The notes beneath the pieces are model-generated. The model worked only from the letters and a program-made list of their open reading frames with translations, ran no database searches and was not told where the DNA came from. From Pseudomonas sp. 5P_3.1_Bac2 (lineage in GTDB: Bacteria; Pseudomonadota; Gammaproteobacteria; Pseudomonadales; Pseudomonadaceae), in contig NZ_JANLNY010000022.1 in NCBI RefSeq assembly GCF_025465995.1, forward strand, positions 299,961 through 363,960: DNA of 64,000 nt, in the 5' to 3' direction. The position numbers and the translations under genes were made by a program. Below are positions 8,974 through 17,901 of this stretch, piece after piece (within the stretch, counting starts at the first letter, position 1; each line of letters starts with the position of its first letter).

Positions 8974-10014
8974 TTAACGATCGTGCAGTTGCCGGCGATA
9001 TTCGCCTGGACTTTGCCCGGTCCAGCGACGAAACGCCCGGGCCAGCGAGCCAGGCTCACTAAAGCCGACTAAAAAGGCGATTTCCACCAGATCCAGGGCC
9101 GGATCGCGCAGATAGTGCAAAACCAGTTGCTGCCGGGTTTGGTCGACTAACTGGTTAAACGACAAACCCGCTTCGCGCAAACGCCGTTGCAGGGTACGCG
9201 GACTTAAGGCCAAACGCTCGGCGATTTGCTGCAAATCCGCGCCAGCCTCCGGTAATTGTCGGGATAACTCAAGCCGGGCGCGATCCAGCACCGTCTGCCC
9301 CTGCTGAATTTCACCAAGCAAGCGGTCGGCATAAGCATCCAGCATCAAGCGCACTTGCGCGTCGGCTTGGCCTAAGGGCGTACTGAGCAAGCGTTTGGGG
9401 AAGACCAGGGCATTGTCGGCCTGTTCGAATAACACCGGGCAGCGAAAGATCCGCTGGTATTCGCGCAGATCCGCCGGCGCCGCGTGCTGAAAGCGCACTT
9501 CGGTCGGCGCCACGTCCAAGCCCGTGACCCAGCGGCCGAAGGTCAGCCAGCCGGCCAGGGTTTCCTCACTGAGCTGGCGTTGCTGCTGGCGATGCTGTGG
9601 CCACCAGCTGTGCACCACCAACGGCTCAGTGTCTGGACGCGGCGGCTCGTCAGCCAGATCGATCCGCCCCAGGTTGCCCACCAGCGCGGCATAGCGCGCT
9701 TGGCGATGCAGGGCATCGGCCAGGGTGGCGCAACTCATGACCAAATAACCCAGCACGCCGTAGTAGCCCGGCCGCACTGCTTCGCCCAAATGCAGGCCTA
9801 AAAACTGATCGTCACTGACTTGCACGCCAAGCCCAAGTAATTGCAGGTAAGTGCTGGCGGCAATGCGCTGATCACGCTGGCTAAGCAGCTGCGGAGCGAG
9901 CTGCACCTGGGCAAGCAAAGCGCTGGGTTCTAGGCCTTGGCGCGCCAAATAATCCAGCAAGCCCTGCAAGTAGGCGACGGAAACCGAACTGATGGTGACT
10001 AGCGGGTGATCCAT
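8974..10014 (-). CDS. AraC-family transcriptional regulator
   Basis: 346 aa from ATG 10014 (MDHPLVTISS); the reading frame is open further upstream, but that extension is junk sequence crossing the lptM promoter. An arabinose-binding-type sensor domain (PF12625-like) fills about residues 20-205. A C-terminal AraC double helix-turn-helix includes LQQIAERLALSPRTLQRRLR and the signature LVEIAFLVGFSEPGSLARAFRRWTG. The ligand is unknown. It is divergent from lptM, and a short dyad CCCGT-AAT-ACGGG lies between them at 10053-10065. Confidence 0.9.
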   Translation of the reverse strand: MDHPLVTISSVSVAYLQGLLDYLARQGLEPSALLAQVQLAPQLLSQRDQRIAASTYLQLLGLGVQVSDDQFLGLHLGEAVRPGYYGVLGYLVMSCATLADALHRQARYAALVGNLGRIDLADEPPRPDTEPLVVHSWWPQHRQQQRQLSEETLAGWLTFGRWVTGLDVAPTEVRFQHAAPADLREYQRIFRCPVLFEQADNALVFPKRLLSTPLGQADAQVRLMLDAYADRLLGEIQQGQTVLDRARLELSRQLPEAGADLQQIAERLALSPRTLQRRLREAGLSFNQLVDQTRQQLVLHYLRDPALDLVEIAFLVGFSEPGSLARAFRRWTGQSPGEYRRQLHDR

Positions 10015-10077
10015 CGCGGCTCCTAAACGCTGTCTAATATTCCTGACAAAGCCCCGTAATACGGGAACCTTGGCGCA

Positions 10078-10106
10078 TAGGCAAGGCGTCAGGTGCTCGG
10101 TATACT
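10078..10106 (+). promoter_or_regulatory. Sigma-70 promoter of lptM-lysA-dapF
   Basis: TAGGCA at 10078 and TATACT at 10101, separated by 17 bp, upstream of the lptM start. It could drive the whole lptM-lysA-dapF-DUF484-xerC run. Confidence 0.55.
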
Positions 10107-10141
10107 CCGGTGCAATCATGCAAATTTTCAAGGATTTCACC

Positions 10142-10270
10142 ATGAAACGCTTGTTCACCGCCGTTCTTGCGATGCTTGCCGTCAGCACCCTGCTTGCAGC
10201 CTGTGGCCAAAAAGGCCCGCTGTACCTGCCTGACGAAGATAAGCCAGCCAAAGCGCAAACCGCCGAATAA
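10142..10270 (+). CDS. lptM: LptM (LppL/YifL) small outer-membrane lipoprotein
   Basis: 42 aa. A signal peptide with lipobox LAAC precedes the family core GQKGPLYLPD. LptM stabilises the LptDE lipopolysaccharide translocon in enterobacteria; the Pseudomonas copy is usually called lppL. It lies directly upstream of lysA-dapF in the conserved order of the group. The start at 10142 gives a normal lipoprotein signal; the longer frame from 10070 covers promoter sequence. Confidence 0.92.
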   Translation: MKRLFTAVLAMLAVSTLLAACGQKGPLYLPDEDKPAKAQTAE

Positions 10271-10279
10271 GGACCGCTC

Positions 10280-11533
10280 ATGAACGCGTTTAACTACCGC
10301 GATGGTGAACTCTTCGCGGAGGGTGTCGCCCTGTCCGCTATTGCTGAACGTTTCGGTACGCCGACCTACGTTTACTCCCGCGCCCACATCGAAGCCCAGT
10401 ACCGCAGCTACGCCGATGCCCTGCAAGGTCTGCCCCATCTGGTCTGCTTTGCCGTTAAAGCCAACTCCAACCTGGCCGTGCTGAACGTCCTGGCCCGCCT
10501 CGGCGCAGGCTTCGACATCGTCTCCCGCGGCGAGCTGGAGCGGGTCCTCAGCGCCGGCGGTGATCCGGCCAAAGTGGTGTTCTCCGGCGTTGGCAAAAGC
10601 CGCGACGACATGCGCCGCGCCCTGCAAGTTGGCGTGCACTGCTTTAACGTCGAATCCCGCGATGAGCTGGAGCGTCTGCAACAAGTGGCCGCCGAGCTGG
10701 GCCAAGTGGCGCCGATCTCGCTGCGGGTTAACCCGGACGTCGACGCCGGCACCCACCCGTATATCTCCACCGGCCTTAAAGAAAACAAGTTCGGTATCGA
10801 CATCGAGCAGGCCGAGGCGGTGTACGCCCGTGCCGCTGAACTGCCGAACCTGAGCATCGTGGGCGTGGATTGCCATATCGGTTCGCAGCTGACCAGCTTG
10901 CCACCGTTCCTCGATGCCCTCGACCGCCTGCTGGTGCTGGTCGATCGCTTAGCCGCGCGCGGCATCGTGATCAAGCATCTGGACTTGGGCGGCGGCCTCG
11001 GCGTGCAGTACCGCGACGAGCAACCTCCGCTGGCTGGCGAGTACATCCAGGCGATTCGCCAGCGTATCGCCGGGCGCGACCTGGCCCTGGTCTTTGAGCC
11101 AGGCCGTTATATCGTCGCCAACGCCGGCGTGTTGCTGACCCGCGTGGAATACCTCAAGCACACCGAACATAAAGACTTCGCCATCATCGACGCAGCGATG
11201 AACGACCTGATCCGCCCGGCGCTGTACCAAGCCTGGATGGAAGTGGTTGCCGTGCGCCCGCGCGAAGGCGAAGCGCGCCCCTACGACTTAGTTGGACCGA
11301 TTTGCGAAACCGGCGACTTTATCGCCAAGGACCGCTCACTGGTGCTGGCCGAAGCCGACCTGCTGGCCGTGCGCTCGGCTGGTGCCTATGGCTTTGTCAT
11401 GAGCTCCAACTACAACACTCGCGGCCGCGCTGCCGAGGTGATGGTGGATGGCGAGCAGAGCGTTGAAGTGCGCCGCCGGGAAACCCTCCACGAGTTGTTT
11501 GCCGGCGAAAGCTGCCTGCCGCCCGCCAGCTAA
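10280..11533 (+). CDS. lysA: Diaminopimelate decarboxylase
   Basis: 417 aa. A PLP enzyme of the alanine-racemase fold that converts meso-diaminopimelate to lysine. The PLP lysine is K60 in CFAVKANSN. The glycine loop LDLGGGLGVQY and the active-site CETGDF of the C-terminal barrel are present. It starts 9 nt after lptM and leads into dapF. Together with dapF it supplies lysine and the peptidoglycan precursor. Confidence 0.97.
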   Translation: MNAFNYRDGELFAEGVALSAIAERFGTPTYVYSRAHIEAQYRSYADALQGLPHLVCFAVKANSNLAVLNVLARLGAGFDIVSRGELERVLSAGGDPAKVVFSGVGKSRDDMRRALQVGVHCFNVESRDELERLQQVAAELGQVAPISLRVNPDVDAGTHPYISTGLKENKFGIDIEQAEAVYARAAELPNLSIVGVDCHIGSQLTSLPPFLDALDRLLVLVDRLAARGIVIKHLDLGGGLGVQYRDEQPPLAGEYIQAIRQRIAGRDLALVFEPGRYIVANAGVLLTRVEYLKHTEHKDFAIIDAAMNDLIRPALYQAWMEVVAVRPREGEARPYDLVGPICETGDFIAKDRSLVLAEADLLAVRSAGAYGFVMSSNYNTRGRAAEVMVDGEQSVEVRRRETLHELFAGESCLPPAS

Positions 11534-11545
11534 AAGGACTCGGTC

Positions 11546-12376
11546 ATGTTATTGCGCTTTACCAAGATGCACGGCCTCGGTAATGACTTTATGGTCCTCG
11601 ACCTGGTCAGCCAGCACGCGCATATCCAGCCGAAAAACGCTAAGCAATGGGGTGACCGGCATACCGGCGTCGGCTTCGATCAGCTGCTGCTGGTCGAGCC
11701 GCCCAGCAACCCGGATGTGGACTTCCGCTATCGCATCTTCAATGCCGACGGCTCAGAAGTGGAACAGTGCGGCAATGGTGCGCGCTGCTTCGCCCGCTTT
11801 GTGCTGGATAAGCGCCTGACGGTGAAGAAACAAATTCGCGTGGAAACCAAAGGCGGCATCATCGAGCTGGATGTGCGTGCCGACGGGCAAATCTGCGTCA
11901 ACATGGGCCCGCCGCGCTTAAAGCCGGAGCAGATTCCGTTCCAGGCTGCGCAGCAGGCCCTGAGTTACCCGGTTGAAGTCGAAGGCCAGAGCCTTGAGCT
12001 GGCGGCCGTGTCGATGGGCAACCCGCATGCCGTGCTGCGCGTCGACGACGTCGACAGCGCGCCGGTACACAGCCTGGGACCGAAGCTGGAACATCACCCG
12101 CGCTTCCCGCAGCGGGTTAATGCCGGCTTTTTGCAGGTGCTTGACCGCCAACGCGCCAAACTGCGCGTGTGGGAACGCGGCGCCGGGGAAACCCAAGCCT
12201 GCGGCACCGGCGCCTGTGCCGCAGCGGTGGCGGCAATCAGCCAGGGCTGGATGGACTCGCCGGTACAGATCGAACTGCCCGGCGGCAAACTCAGCATTGA
12301 ATGGGCAGGCCCGGGTCAGCCCGTTATGATGACCGGCCCCGCCGTGCGCGTGTATGAAGGACAGGTACGTCTATGA
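11546..12376 (+). CDS. dapF: Diaminopimelate epimerase
   Basis: 276 aa, normal length. Interconverts LL- and meso-diaminopimelate without a cofactor, using two cysteines: C75 in EQCGNGARC and a second near residue 219 in [10 protein letters not shown]. It starts 12 nt after lysA and its stop overlaps the DUF484 start (ATGA). Confidence 0.98.
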   Translation: MLLRFTKMHGLGNDFMVLDLVSQHAHIQPKNAKQWGDRHTGVGFDQLLLVEPPSNPDVDFRYRIFNADGSEVEQCGNGARCFARFVLDKRLTVKKQIRVETKGGIIELDVRADGQICVNMGPPRLKPEQIPFQAAQQALSYPVEVEGQSLELAAVSMGNPHAVLRVDDVDSAPVHSLGPKLEHHPRFPQRVNAGFLQVLDRQRAKLRVWERGAGETQACGTGACAAAVAAISQGWMDSPVQIELPGGKLSIEWAGPGQPVMMTGPAVRVYEGQVRL

Positions 12377-13071
12377 CCGATCAGCAGGATTCCCCCAAGC
12401 CCCTGGATGCCGAAACAGTGGCTGCTTACTTGCGCCTGCATCCCGAGTTTTTTATCGACCACGATGAGTTGATCCCCGAGCTGCGTATCCCGCACCAACG
12501 GGGCGATACCGTATCGCTGGTGGAGCGTCAGGTGAAACTGCTGCGCGAGCGCAATATCGACATGCGTCATCGCCTGTCGCAGCTGATGGACGTGGCCCGC
12601 GACAATGACCGCCTGTTTGAAAAGACCCGCCGCCTGGTCCTCGACCTGCTGGACGCCAACAGCCTGGAGGAAGTGGTCAGCTGCGTCGAAGACAGCCTGC
12701 GCCGCGAATTCCAGGTGCCCTTCGTCAGCCTGATTCTGTTTTGCGAAGCGCCTCTGCCGGTGGGCCGCTCGGTGACCAACGCCGAAGCCCACCAGCAAAT
12801 CGGCGGCCTGCTCACCAGCGGCAAAACCATCTGCGGCGTGCTGCGCGAACATGAGCTGCAGTTCTTGTTCGGCGCCGAAGACGCCGGGCAAATCGGCTCC
12901 GCGGCCGTGGTCAGTATCGCCCATCAAGGCCTGCACGGCGTGCTGGCGATTGGCAGCAGCGATGCGCAGCATTACAAAAGCTCTCTGGGCACCTTGTTCC
13001 TCGGTTACATCGCGGAAATCCTCGCCCGCGTCGTGCCGAGCTTTGCCACCCCGCTGCGTTCGGTACGTTAA
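12373..13071 (+). CDS. DUF484 (GAF-like) protein
   Basis: 232 aa. DUF484 is the usual gene between dapF and xerC in gammaproteobacteria. The N-terminal part ([18 protein letters not shown]) is followed by a coiled coil around residues 50-85 and a GAF-like domain. There is no catalytic motif I can point to, so the molecular role is unknown. Its ATG overlaps the dapF stop. Confidence 0.9.
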   Translation: MTDQQDSPKPLDAETVAAYLRLHPEFFIDHDELIPELRIPHQRGDTVSLVERQVKLLRERNIDMRHRLSQLMDVARDNDRLFEKTRRLVLDLLDANSLEEVVSCVEDSLRREFQVPFVSLILFCEAPLPVGRSVTNAEAHQQIGGLLTSGKTICGVLREHELQFLFGAEDAGQIGSAAVVSIAHQGLHGVLAIGSSDAQHYKSSLGTLFLGYIAEILARVVPSFATPLRSVR

Positions 13072-13142
13072 TTCCGGCTGGCCAGTCCCACAGCGTCTGG
13101 CCAGCACTGCCGCCCGTGCCCTAAGCCGTCTACGGAGCGCCT

Positions 13143-14039
13143 ATGCAAGCCTTGCTTGATGCCTATCTGGAGCACCTGCGCAGCGAGCGCCAGGTGTCCA
13201 AACACACCCTCAGCGGCTACGGCCACGACTTAGCCACGCTGCTGAAGTTTTGCCAGGATGAGTCGGTCAACGCTTGGCCTGCGCTGAGCACCGCCGATTT
13301 GCGCCGCTTGATCGCCCGCCTGCATATGCACGGCCAATCCAGCCGCAGCCTAGCCCGCCTGCTCTCGGCCACCCGCGGTCTGTTCCGCTATCTGATCCGT
13401 GAAGGCCACTGCCAGAACGACCCCGCCAGCGGCCTGATGCCGCCCAAGGGCGAACGGCGCCTACCGCGCACCCTCGACACCGACCGCGCCGCACAGCTGC
13501 TCGACGGTGCCTTGGAAGACGACTTTATCGCCCGCCGCGACCAAGCCATGCTCGAACTGTTCTATTCCTCGGGGCTGCGCTTATCGGAGCTGGTCAACCT
13601 GGATCTGGACGGCCTCGACCTGCCCGCCGGCCTCGTGCGCGTCATCGGTAAGGGCAATAAAACCCGCGAGCTGCCCGTCGGCCGCCAAGCCCGGGTGGCA
13701 CTGGAGGCCTGGCTGCCGCTGCGGGCCATGGCCAAACCGGCCGATGGCGCGGTGTTTATCAGCCAGCAGGGCCGCCGTATCGGCCCCCGCGCGGTGCAAC
13801 TGCGGGTGCGCCAAGCCGGTGTGCGGGAGCTGGGCCAACACCTGCATCCGCACATGCTTAGGCACAGCTTTGCCAGCCACATGCTGGAGTCATCGCAAGA
13901 CCTGCGCGCCGTGCAAGAACTGCTCGGCCATGCCGATATTGCCACCACCCAAGTTTATACCCACTTGGATTTTCAGCACTTGGCAGCGGTCTATGATCAG
14001 GCCCATCCACGCGCCAAACGTAAAGGCAGCCCCGAATGA
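13143..14039 (+). CDS. xerC: Tyrosine recombinase XerC
   Basis: 298 aa. With XerD it resolves chromosome dimers at dif. An N-terminal SAM-like core-binding domain precedes a catalytic domain with the complete R-K-H-R-H-Y set: R in [10 protein letters not shown] in [10 protein letters not shown] in [13 protein letters not shown], then H in LLGHADI and Y in TTQVYTHLD. Its stop overlaps the next start by ATGA. Confidence 0.97.
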   Translation: MQALLDAYLEHLRSERQVSKHTLSGYGHDLATLLKFCQDESVNAWPALSTADLRRLIARLHMHGQSSRSLARLLSATRGLFRYLIREGHCQNDPASGLMPPKGERRLPRTLDTDRAAQLLDGALEDDFIARRDQAMLELFYSSGLRLSELVNLDLDGLDLPAGLVRVIGKGNKTRELPVGRQARVALEAWLPLRAMAKPADGAVFISQQGRRIGPRAVQLRVRQAGVRELGQHLHPHMLRHSFASHMLESSQDLRAVQELLGHADIATTQVYTHLDFQHLAAVYDQAHPRAKRKGSPE

Positions 14040-14728
14040 GCCTGCAACTGATTACCTTTGATCTCGATGACACCCTGTGGGATGTCGCCCCCGCCATCGA
14101 AACGGCCGAAGTCGAACTACGCCGCTGGATGGCCGAACACACCCCACGCGTCGGCCCACTGCCCCACGAGGAGCTGTTGGCTATTCGCAGCGCCCTGCTG
14201 GAGCAAGAGCCGGGCCTCAAGCACCGCATCAGCGAGCTACGCCGCCGGATGCTGCTGCAGGTGGTGCAAGACGCAGGCTATACCGCTCAGGCCGAACAAC
14301 TGGCCGACAGTGCCTTTGAGGTGTTCTTACATGCCCGGCATCAGCTGGATTTATTCAGCGACGTGCACAGCACTCTGAGCGAGCTGAGCCAGCACTTCCA
14401 ATTGGCGGTGATCACCAACGGCAACGCCGATGTGCGCCGCATTGGCTTGGCTCATTACTTCCAGTTTGCGCTGTGCGCCGAAGACCTAGGCGTGGGCAAG
14501 CCTGACCCACAGCCGTTTAACGAGGCCCTGCGCCGCGCCGGCGTAGCCGCTGAGCGAGCGCTGCATATCGGCGATCATCCCGAGGACGATATTGCCGGGG
14601 CGCAACGCGCGGGCTTGAACACCGTCTGGTTCAACCCGCAAGGCAAAGACTGGACCGCAGCCCACCAGCCCGACGCCCAGGTACAGCGTTTGGCCCAGTT
14701 GCCTGAACTGCTACGCAACTGGCGCTAA
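14036..14728 (+). CDS. HAD-superfamily phosphatase, YigB-like
   Basis: 230 aa. The HAD motif I DLDDT has catalytic aspartates D9 and D11. Motif II is in AVITNGN, and motif III/IV in [18 protein letters not shown] with [13 protein letters not shown]. Its position after xerC matches E. coli dapF-xerC-yigB, where YigB is an FMN/sugar phosphatase, so flavin dephosphorylation is a reasonable guess. It is translationally coupled to xerC. Confidence 0.88.
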   Translation: MSLQLITFDLDDTLWDVAPAIETAEVELRRWMAEHTPRVGPLPHEELLAIRSALLEQEPGLKHRISELRRRMLLQVVQDAGYTAQAEQLADSAFEVFLHARHQLDLFSDVHSTLSELSQHFQLAVITNGNADVRRIGLAHYFQFALCAEDLGVGKPDPQPFNEALRRAGVAAERALHIGDHPEDDIAGAQRAGLNTVWFNPQGKDWTAAHQPDAQVQRLAQLPELLRNWR

Positions 14729-14755
14729 CCCCGCCAGACGGGGGTTAAGGTAAAA

Positions 14756-14784
14756 AAAACCGCAGGCTCAGACCTGCGGTTTTT
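14756..14784. terminator. Bidirectional terminator between the HAD gene and sutA
   Basis: Arms AAAACCGCAGG and CCTGCGG-TTTTT around a 6-nt loop. T-tracts follow on both strands, fitting the convergent genes on either side. Confidence 0.9.
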
Positions 14785-14800
14785 GCATACTGCGCCGCCG

Positions 14801-15130
14801 TTAGATAGGACGGCTGCCGTATTTGCTGTCGGGCTTCTTGGGTGGGTCAGAAACCACGTTCGGCTCAACTTCCTGAACCTTACCGCCCTTGGAGAGAAAC
14901 TCCTCCATGGCCCGCGCCAGAGCATCGCGCTCTTTCTGCTTAGCTTCAACGCTCGGCAGTTCGTCTAGATCGACAGCGGCTTTGGCTTTCTTGCTTTTAG
15001 CGGCTGGGATGATCTCGTCATCACCCTCGCCGTCAACGTCACCATCAACGTCATCAGCGCTTGCCAGTTCCTCGCCGTCATCCTCGTCAGCGCCGTCTAA
15101 TTCGTCGTGTTCCAGATCTTCGTCGCTCAT
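14801..15130 (-). CDS. sutA: Transcriptional regulator SutA
   Basis: 109 aa, strongly acidic in the N-terminal third (runs of D and E), with a basic patch KSKKAKA and a conserved helix PSVEAKQKERDALARAMEEF, ending in a proline-rich tail with KYGSRPI. This matches SutA as I know it from P. aeruginosa, a small partly disordered RNA-polymerase-binding protein that raises ribosomal and housekeeping transcription during slow growth. Its position after xerC/HAD and before amtB also agrees. Confidence 0.88.
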   Translation of the reverse strand: MSDEDLEHDELDGADEDDGEELASADDVDGDVDGEGDDEIIPAAKSKKAKAAVDLDELPSVEAKQKERDALARAMEEFLSKGGKVQEVEPNVVSDPPKKPDSKYGSRPI

Positions 15131-15265
15131 GTTCCAACCTCATGACTTGCGAAAAGCAAAGTAGTTATAGCCCAGCTACGTCAATTTTCTAACGTCGCTG
15201 AAAAAAATCTTGTTAAACCATCAGGATGGGCGTTCCACATCACTGATCGACATTTAACGGCGCGC

Positions 15266-15294
15266 ATTCTAGCGCGCCCGCAGAAAAAACAAAG
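15266..15294 (-). promoter_or_regulatory. Likely sigma-70 promoter of sutA with GC-rich discriminator
   Basis: On the minus strand CTTTGT and TAGAAT are separated by 17 bp, and the -10 is followed by GCGCGCC. The -10 sits inside a perfect 7-bp dyad. The start codon lies about 130 nt downstream. GC-rich discriminators are known to make promoters sensitive to ppGpp, but that is inference here. Confidence 0.5.
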
Positions 15295-15413
15295 GGCAGC
15301 GCCACAGGCATGCGGACAAAGCTTAAAAAAATCTCGCACAAGGCTTATCGGTCAGTCGCCCCGAAGCATTAGGCGCTACGACAAAAGGCTAAAGGCCAGC
15401 TTATTTTGCACAA

Positions 15414-15441
15414 AAAAACGCCCGGCTAACCGGGCGTTTTT
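15414..15441 (-). terminator. Terminator of glnK-amtB
   Basis: Twelve-base arms AAAAACGCCCGG and CCGGGCGTTTTT with loop CTAA, 17 bp beyond the amtB stop. Confidence 0.93.
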
Positions 15442-15457
15442 ACGAGGGCTGGCAACC

Positions 15458-16774
15458 TTACAGGTTGTAGCCGCGCTCGTTGTGCTCGGAGAGGTCGAGG
15501 CCAACAGATTCGGACTCTTCGCTCACCCGCAGACCAATCACCAAATCCAGAACTTTGAGGATGATGTAAGTCAGCACAGTGGTGTAGACGATGGTGAACA
15601 GCACGCTTTCGGTTTGGATCCACAGCTGGGTCGCAATGCTTTCGATTTCGCCGAAACCACCCAGCGAAGGCGAAGCGAAAGCGCCGACCAGGATCGCCCC
15701 GACGATACCGCCAATGCAGTGCACGCCGAACACGTCGAGGGAATCGTCGTAGCCCAGTTTGCGTTTCAGACTAGTGGCGCAGAAGAAGCAGATTGCGCCG
15801 GCAGCCAGACCAATCACCAGAGCGCCCACTGGGCCAACGGCACCAGCCGCTGGGGTGATGGCGACCAGACCAGCTACGACACCGGAGGCAATGCCCAGAG
15901 CACTTGGTTTGCCGTGGGTGATCCACTCAGCGAACATCCACGACAGCGCAGCTGCAGCGGTGGCGATCTGCGTGACCAGCATGGCCATACCGGCAGTTTC
16001 GTTGGCCGCAGCAGCGGAGCCGGCGTTGAAGCCGAACCAGCCGATCCACAGCATGGCGGCACCAATCAGGGTGTAGCCCAGGTTGTGCGGCGCCATTGGC
16101 GTGGTGGGGTAGCCTTTACGTTTGCCCAGCACCAGGCAAGCCACCAGACCGGCGATACCGGCGTTGATGTGCACCACAGTGCCGCCAGCGAAGTCGATCA
16201 CGCCAGCATCCCACAGGAAGGCACCGTCGCCGCTCCACACCATGTGGCACATTGGCGCGTAAACGATGGTGAACCAGATGGTCATGAAGATCAGCATGGC
16301 CGAGAACTTCATACGCTCAGCAAAGGCACCGACGATCAGGGCCGGGGTGATGATGGCGAAGGTCATCTGGAAGGTGATGAACACGCTTTCCGGGAAGGCC
16401 GCCGTCAGGCTTTCTTTGGTCAGCTTGTTGAGGAACAGGTTGTCCAGGCTGCCGACGAAGGAATTGAAGTTGGTGACGCCTTTTTCCATACCAGTGGTAT
16501 CGAAGGCCATGCTGTAGCCGTAGACGAACCACAGAATGCTCATCAGGCCAGTGATGGCAAAGCACTGCATCATCACCGACAGGATGTTCTTCGAGCGGAC
16601 CATGCCGCCGTAGAACAGCGCCAAGCCTGGAATGGTCATAAACAGCACCAGAGCGGTGGCTGTGAGCATCCAGGCAGTGTCGCCAGAGTTGAGGACAACC
16701 TCGTCAGCCATGGCTAAGCCTGGCATAGCGAGGGACAAAAGGGCTCCTAGCCCTGCGATTTTGCGCAGAGTCAT
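15458..16774 (-). CDS. amtB: Ammonium transporter AmtB
   Basis: 438 aa. A signal-peptide-like N-terminus ending near AMADEVV is followed by about 11 membrane helices. The pore twin histidines are present in AGGTVVHINAG and FGVHCIGG. It imports ammonium across the inner membrane and is plugged by GlnK when nitrogen is ample. It is cotranscribed behind glnK with a 35-nt gap and ends at a strong terminator. Confidence 0.97.
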   Translation of the reverse strand: MTLRKIAGLGALLSLAMPGLAMADEVVLNSGDTAWMLTATALVLFMTIPGLALFYGGMVRSKNILSVMMQCFAITGLMSILWFVYGYSMAFDTTGMEKGVTNFNSFVGSLDNLFLNKLTKESLTAAFPESVFITFQMTFAIITPALIVGAFAERMKFSAMLIFMTIWFTIVYAPMCHMVWSGDGAFLWDAGVIDFAGGTVVHINAGIAGLVACLVLGKRKGYPTTPMAPHNLGYTLIGAAMLWIGWFGFNAGSAAAANETAGMAMLVTQIATAAAALSWMFAEWITHGKPSALGIASGVVAGLVAITPAAGAVGPVGALVIGLAAGAICFFCATSLKRKLGYDDSLDVFGVHCIGGIVGAILVGAFASPSLGGFGEIESIATQLWIQTESVLFTIVYTTVLTYIILKVLDLVIGLRVSEESESVGLDLSEHNERGYNL

Positions 16775-16809
16775 ATTGTTATCTCCTGGGGCGTGTTGGG
16801 TTCGGTGGC

Positions 16810-17184
<375 letters not shown>

Positions 17185-17342
17185 TTACGAACCCGGCTCA
17201 AGTCTAAGGCAGTGCCTGGCTTTTGTAATGCATCGCGCCCTGACTAAAACGTTGTCGATGCCACCATTCGCTCCTGACGAAGCACTCCCCCCGCTTCATC
17301 CGACCTATTGCAAGCACTGCAATAAGTGCGTCGCGACAGACA

Positions 17343-17360
17343 AAGCAGAAACCTTGCCAA
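17343..17360 (-). promoter_or_regulatory. Sigma-54 promoter of glnK-amtB
   Basis: On the minus strand the element reads TTGGCAAG, 4-nt spacer, CTGCTT: GG and GC lie exactly 10 bp apart, with only small departures from the TGGCACG-N4-TTGCT consensus. The leader to glnK would be about 185 nt. Confidence 0.78.
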
Positions 17361-17434
17361 CTGCGCAAACTCAATTAATTTCATGCAGTTAGTACGGCGT
17401 TCCAAAGGATTAGCAATAACCAGGGAAAACCTTC

Positions 17435-17449
17435 GCACCAAAATAGCGC
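17435..17449 (-). promoter_or_regulatory. NtrC binding site 1
   Basis: GCAC-N7-GCGC (GCACCAAAATAGCGC), one base off the NtrC dyad GCAC-N7-GTGC. Its centre lies about 84 bp upstream of the -24 element. Confidence 0.72.
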
Positions 17450-17467
17450 ACAGCTACCCCAGGCTCC

Positions 17468-17482
17468 GCGCAATAACCGTGC
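17468..17482 (-). promoter_or_regulatory. NtrC binding site 2
   Basis: GCGC-N7-GTGC (GCGCAATAACCGTGC). Its centre is 33 bp, three helical turns, from site 1, as expected for cooperative NtrC dimers. Confidence 0.68.
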
Positions 17483-17559
17483 AAAGCCCGTCCGCCGCAG
17501 CGCAAAGCCTGACACAAGGTGCGTGCTACACTGCCGCGACTCATCAATGGAAGATCATT

Positions 17560-17814
17560 ATGTTGCCACCTAAAGCCCTCCTAGACGCCCTCAGCGCGCA
17601 AACCTCACGCCTGTTTAACGGCGAATCGCCCCTGCCACGCAGCGAGTTTGAAGCGCAGTTCAAAGTCTTGCTGCAAGGCGCCTTCAGCAAGCTGGATTTA
17701 GTTAGCCGAGAAGAATTTGATAGCCAAATGGTGGTGCTGGCCCGCACCCGTGCCCGCTTAGAAGCACTGGAAGCGAAAGTCGCGGCCATGGAAGCCAGCA
17801 GCCACAACGAGTAA
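17560..17814 (+). CDS. ubiK: Ubiquinone biosynthesis accessory factor UbiK
   Basis: 84 aa. The BMFP-type (DUF526) small helical protein: an amphipathic N-terminal helix, EFEAQFKVLLQGAFSKLDLV, then the C-terminal coiled coil RARLEALEAKVAAMEA that trimerises. UbiK works with UbiJ in aerobic ubiquinone synthesis. The ATG at 17560 follows GGAAG; the frame is open upstream into the glnK control region but has no support there. It lies before comM, as in P. aeruginosa. Confidence 0.9.
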   Translation: MLPPKALLDALSAQTSRLFNGESPLPRSEFEAQFKVLLQGAFSKLDLVSREEFDSQMVVLARTRARLEALEAKVAAMEASSHNE

Positions 17815-17901
17815 GCGCAAGCAACTGAGTTATCGCGACACCGAGTCTGCAAGGCAACCAGCCACCTGCGCAGGATGCGCAAAGCGATCAAGGAGTGATC
17901 G

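Larger units (their letters stand above)
15131..15457. other. Intergenic gap between sutA and amtB
   Basis: 327 bp without a gene. It holds the sutA promoter region, including the dyad GGCGCGC-ATTCTA-GCGCGCC (15259-15278), and the amtB terminator. I see no credible small ORF. Confidence 0.7.
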
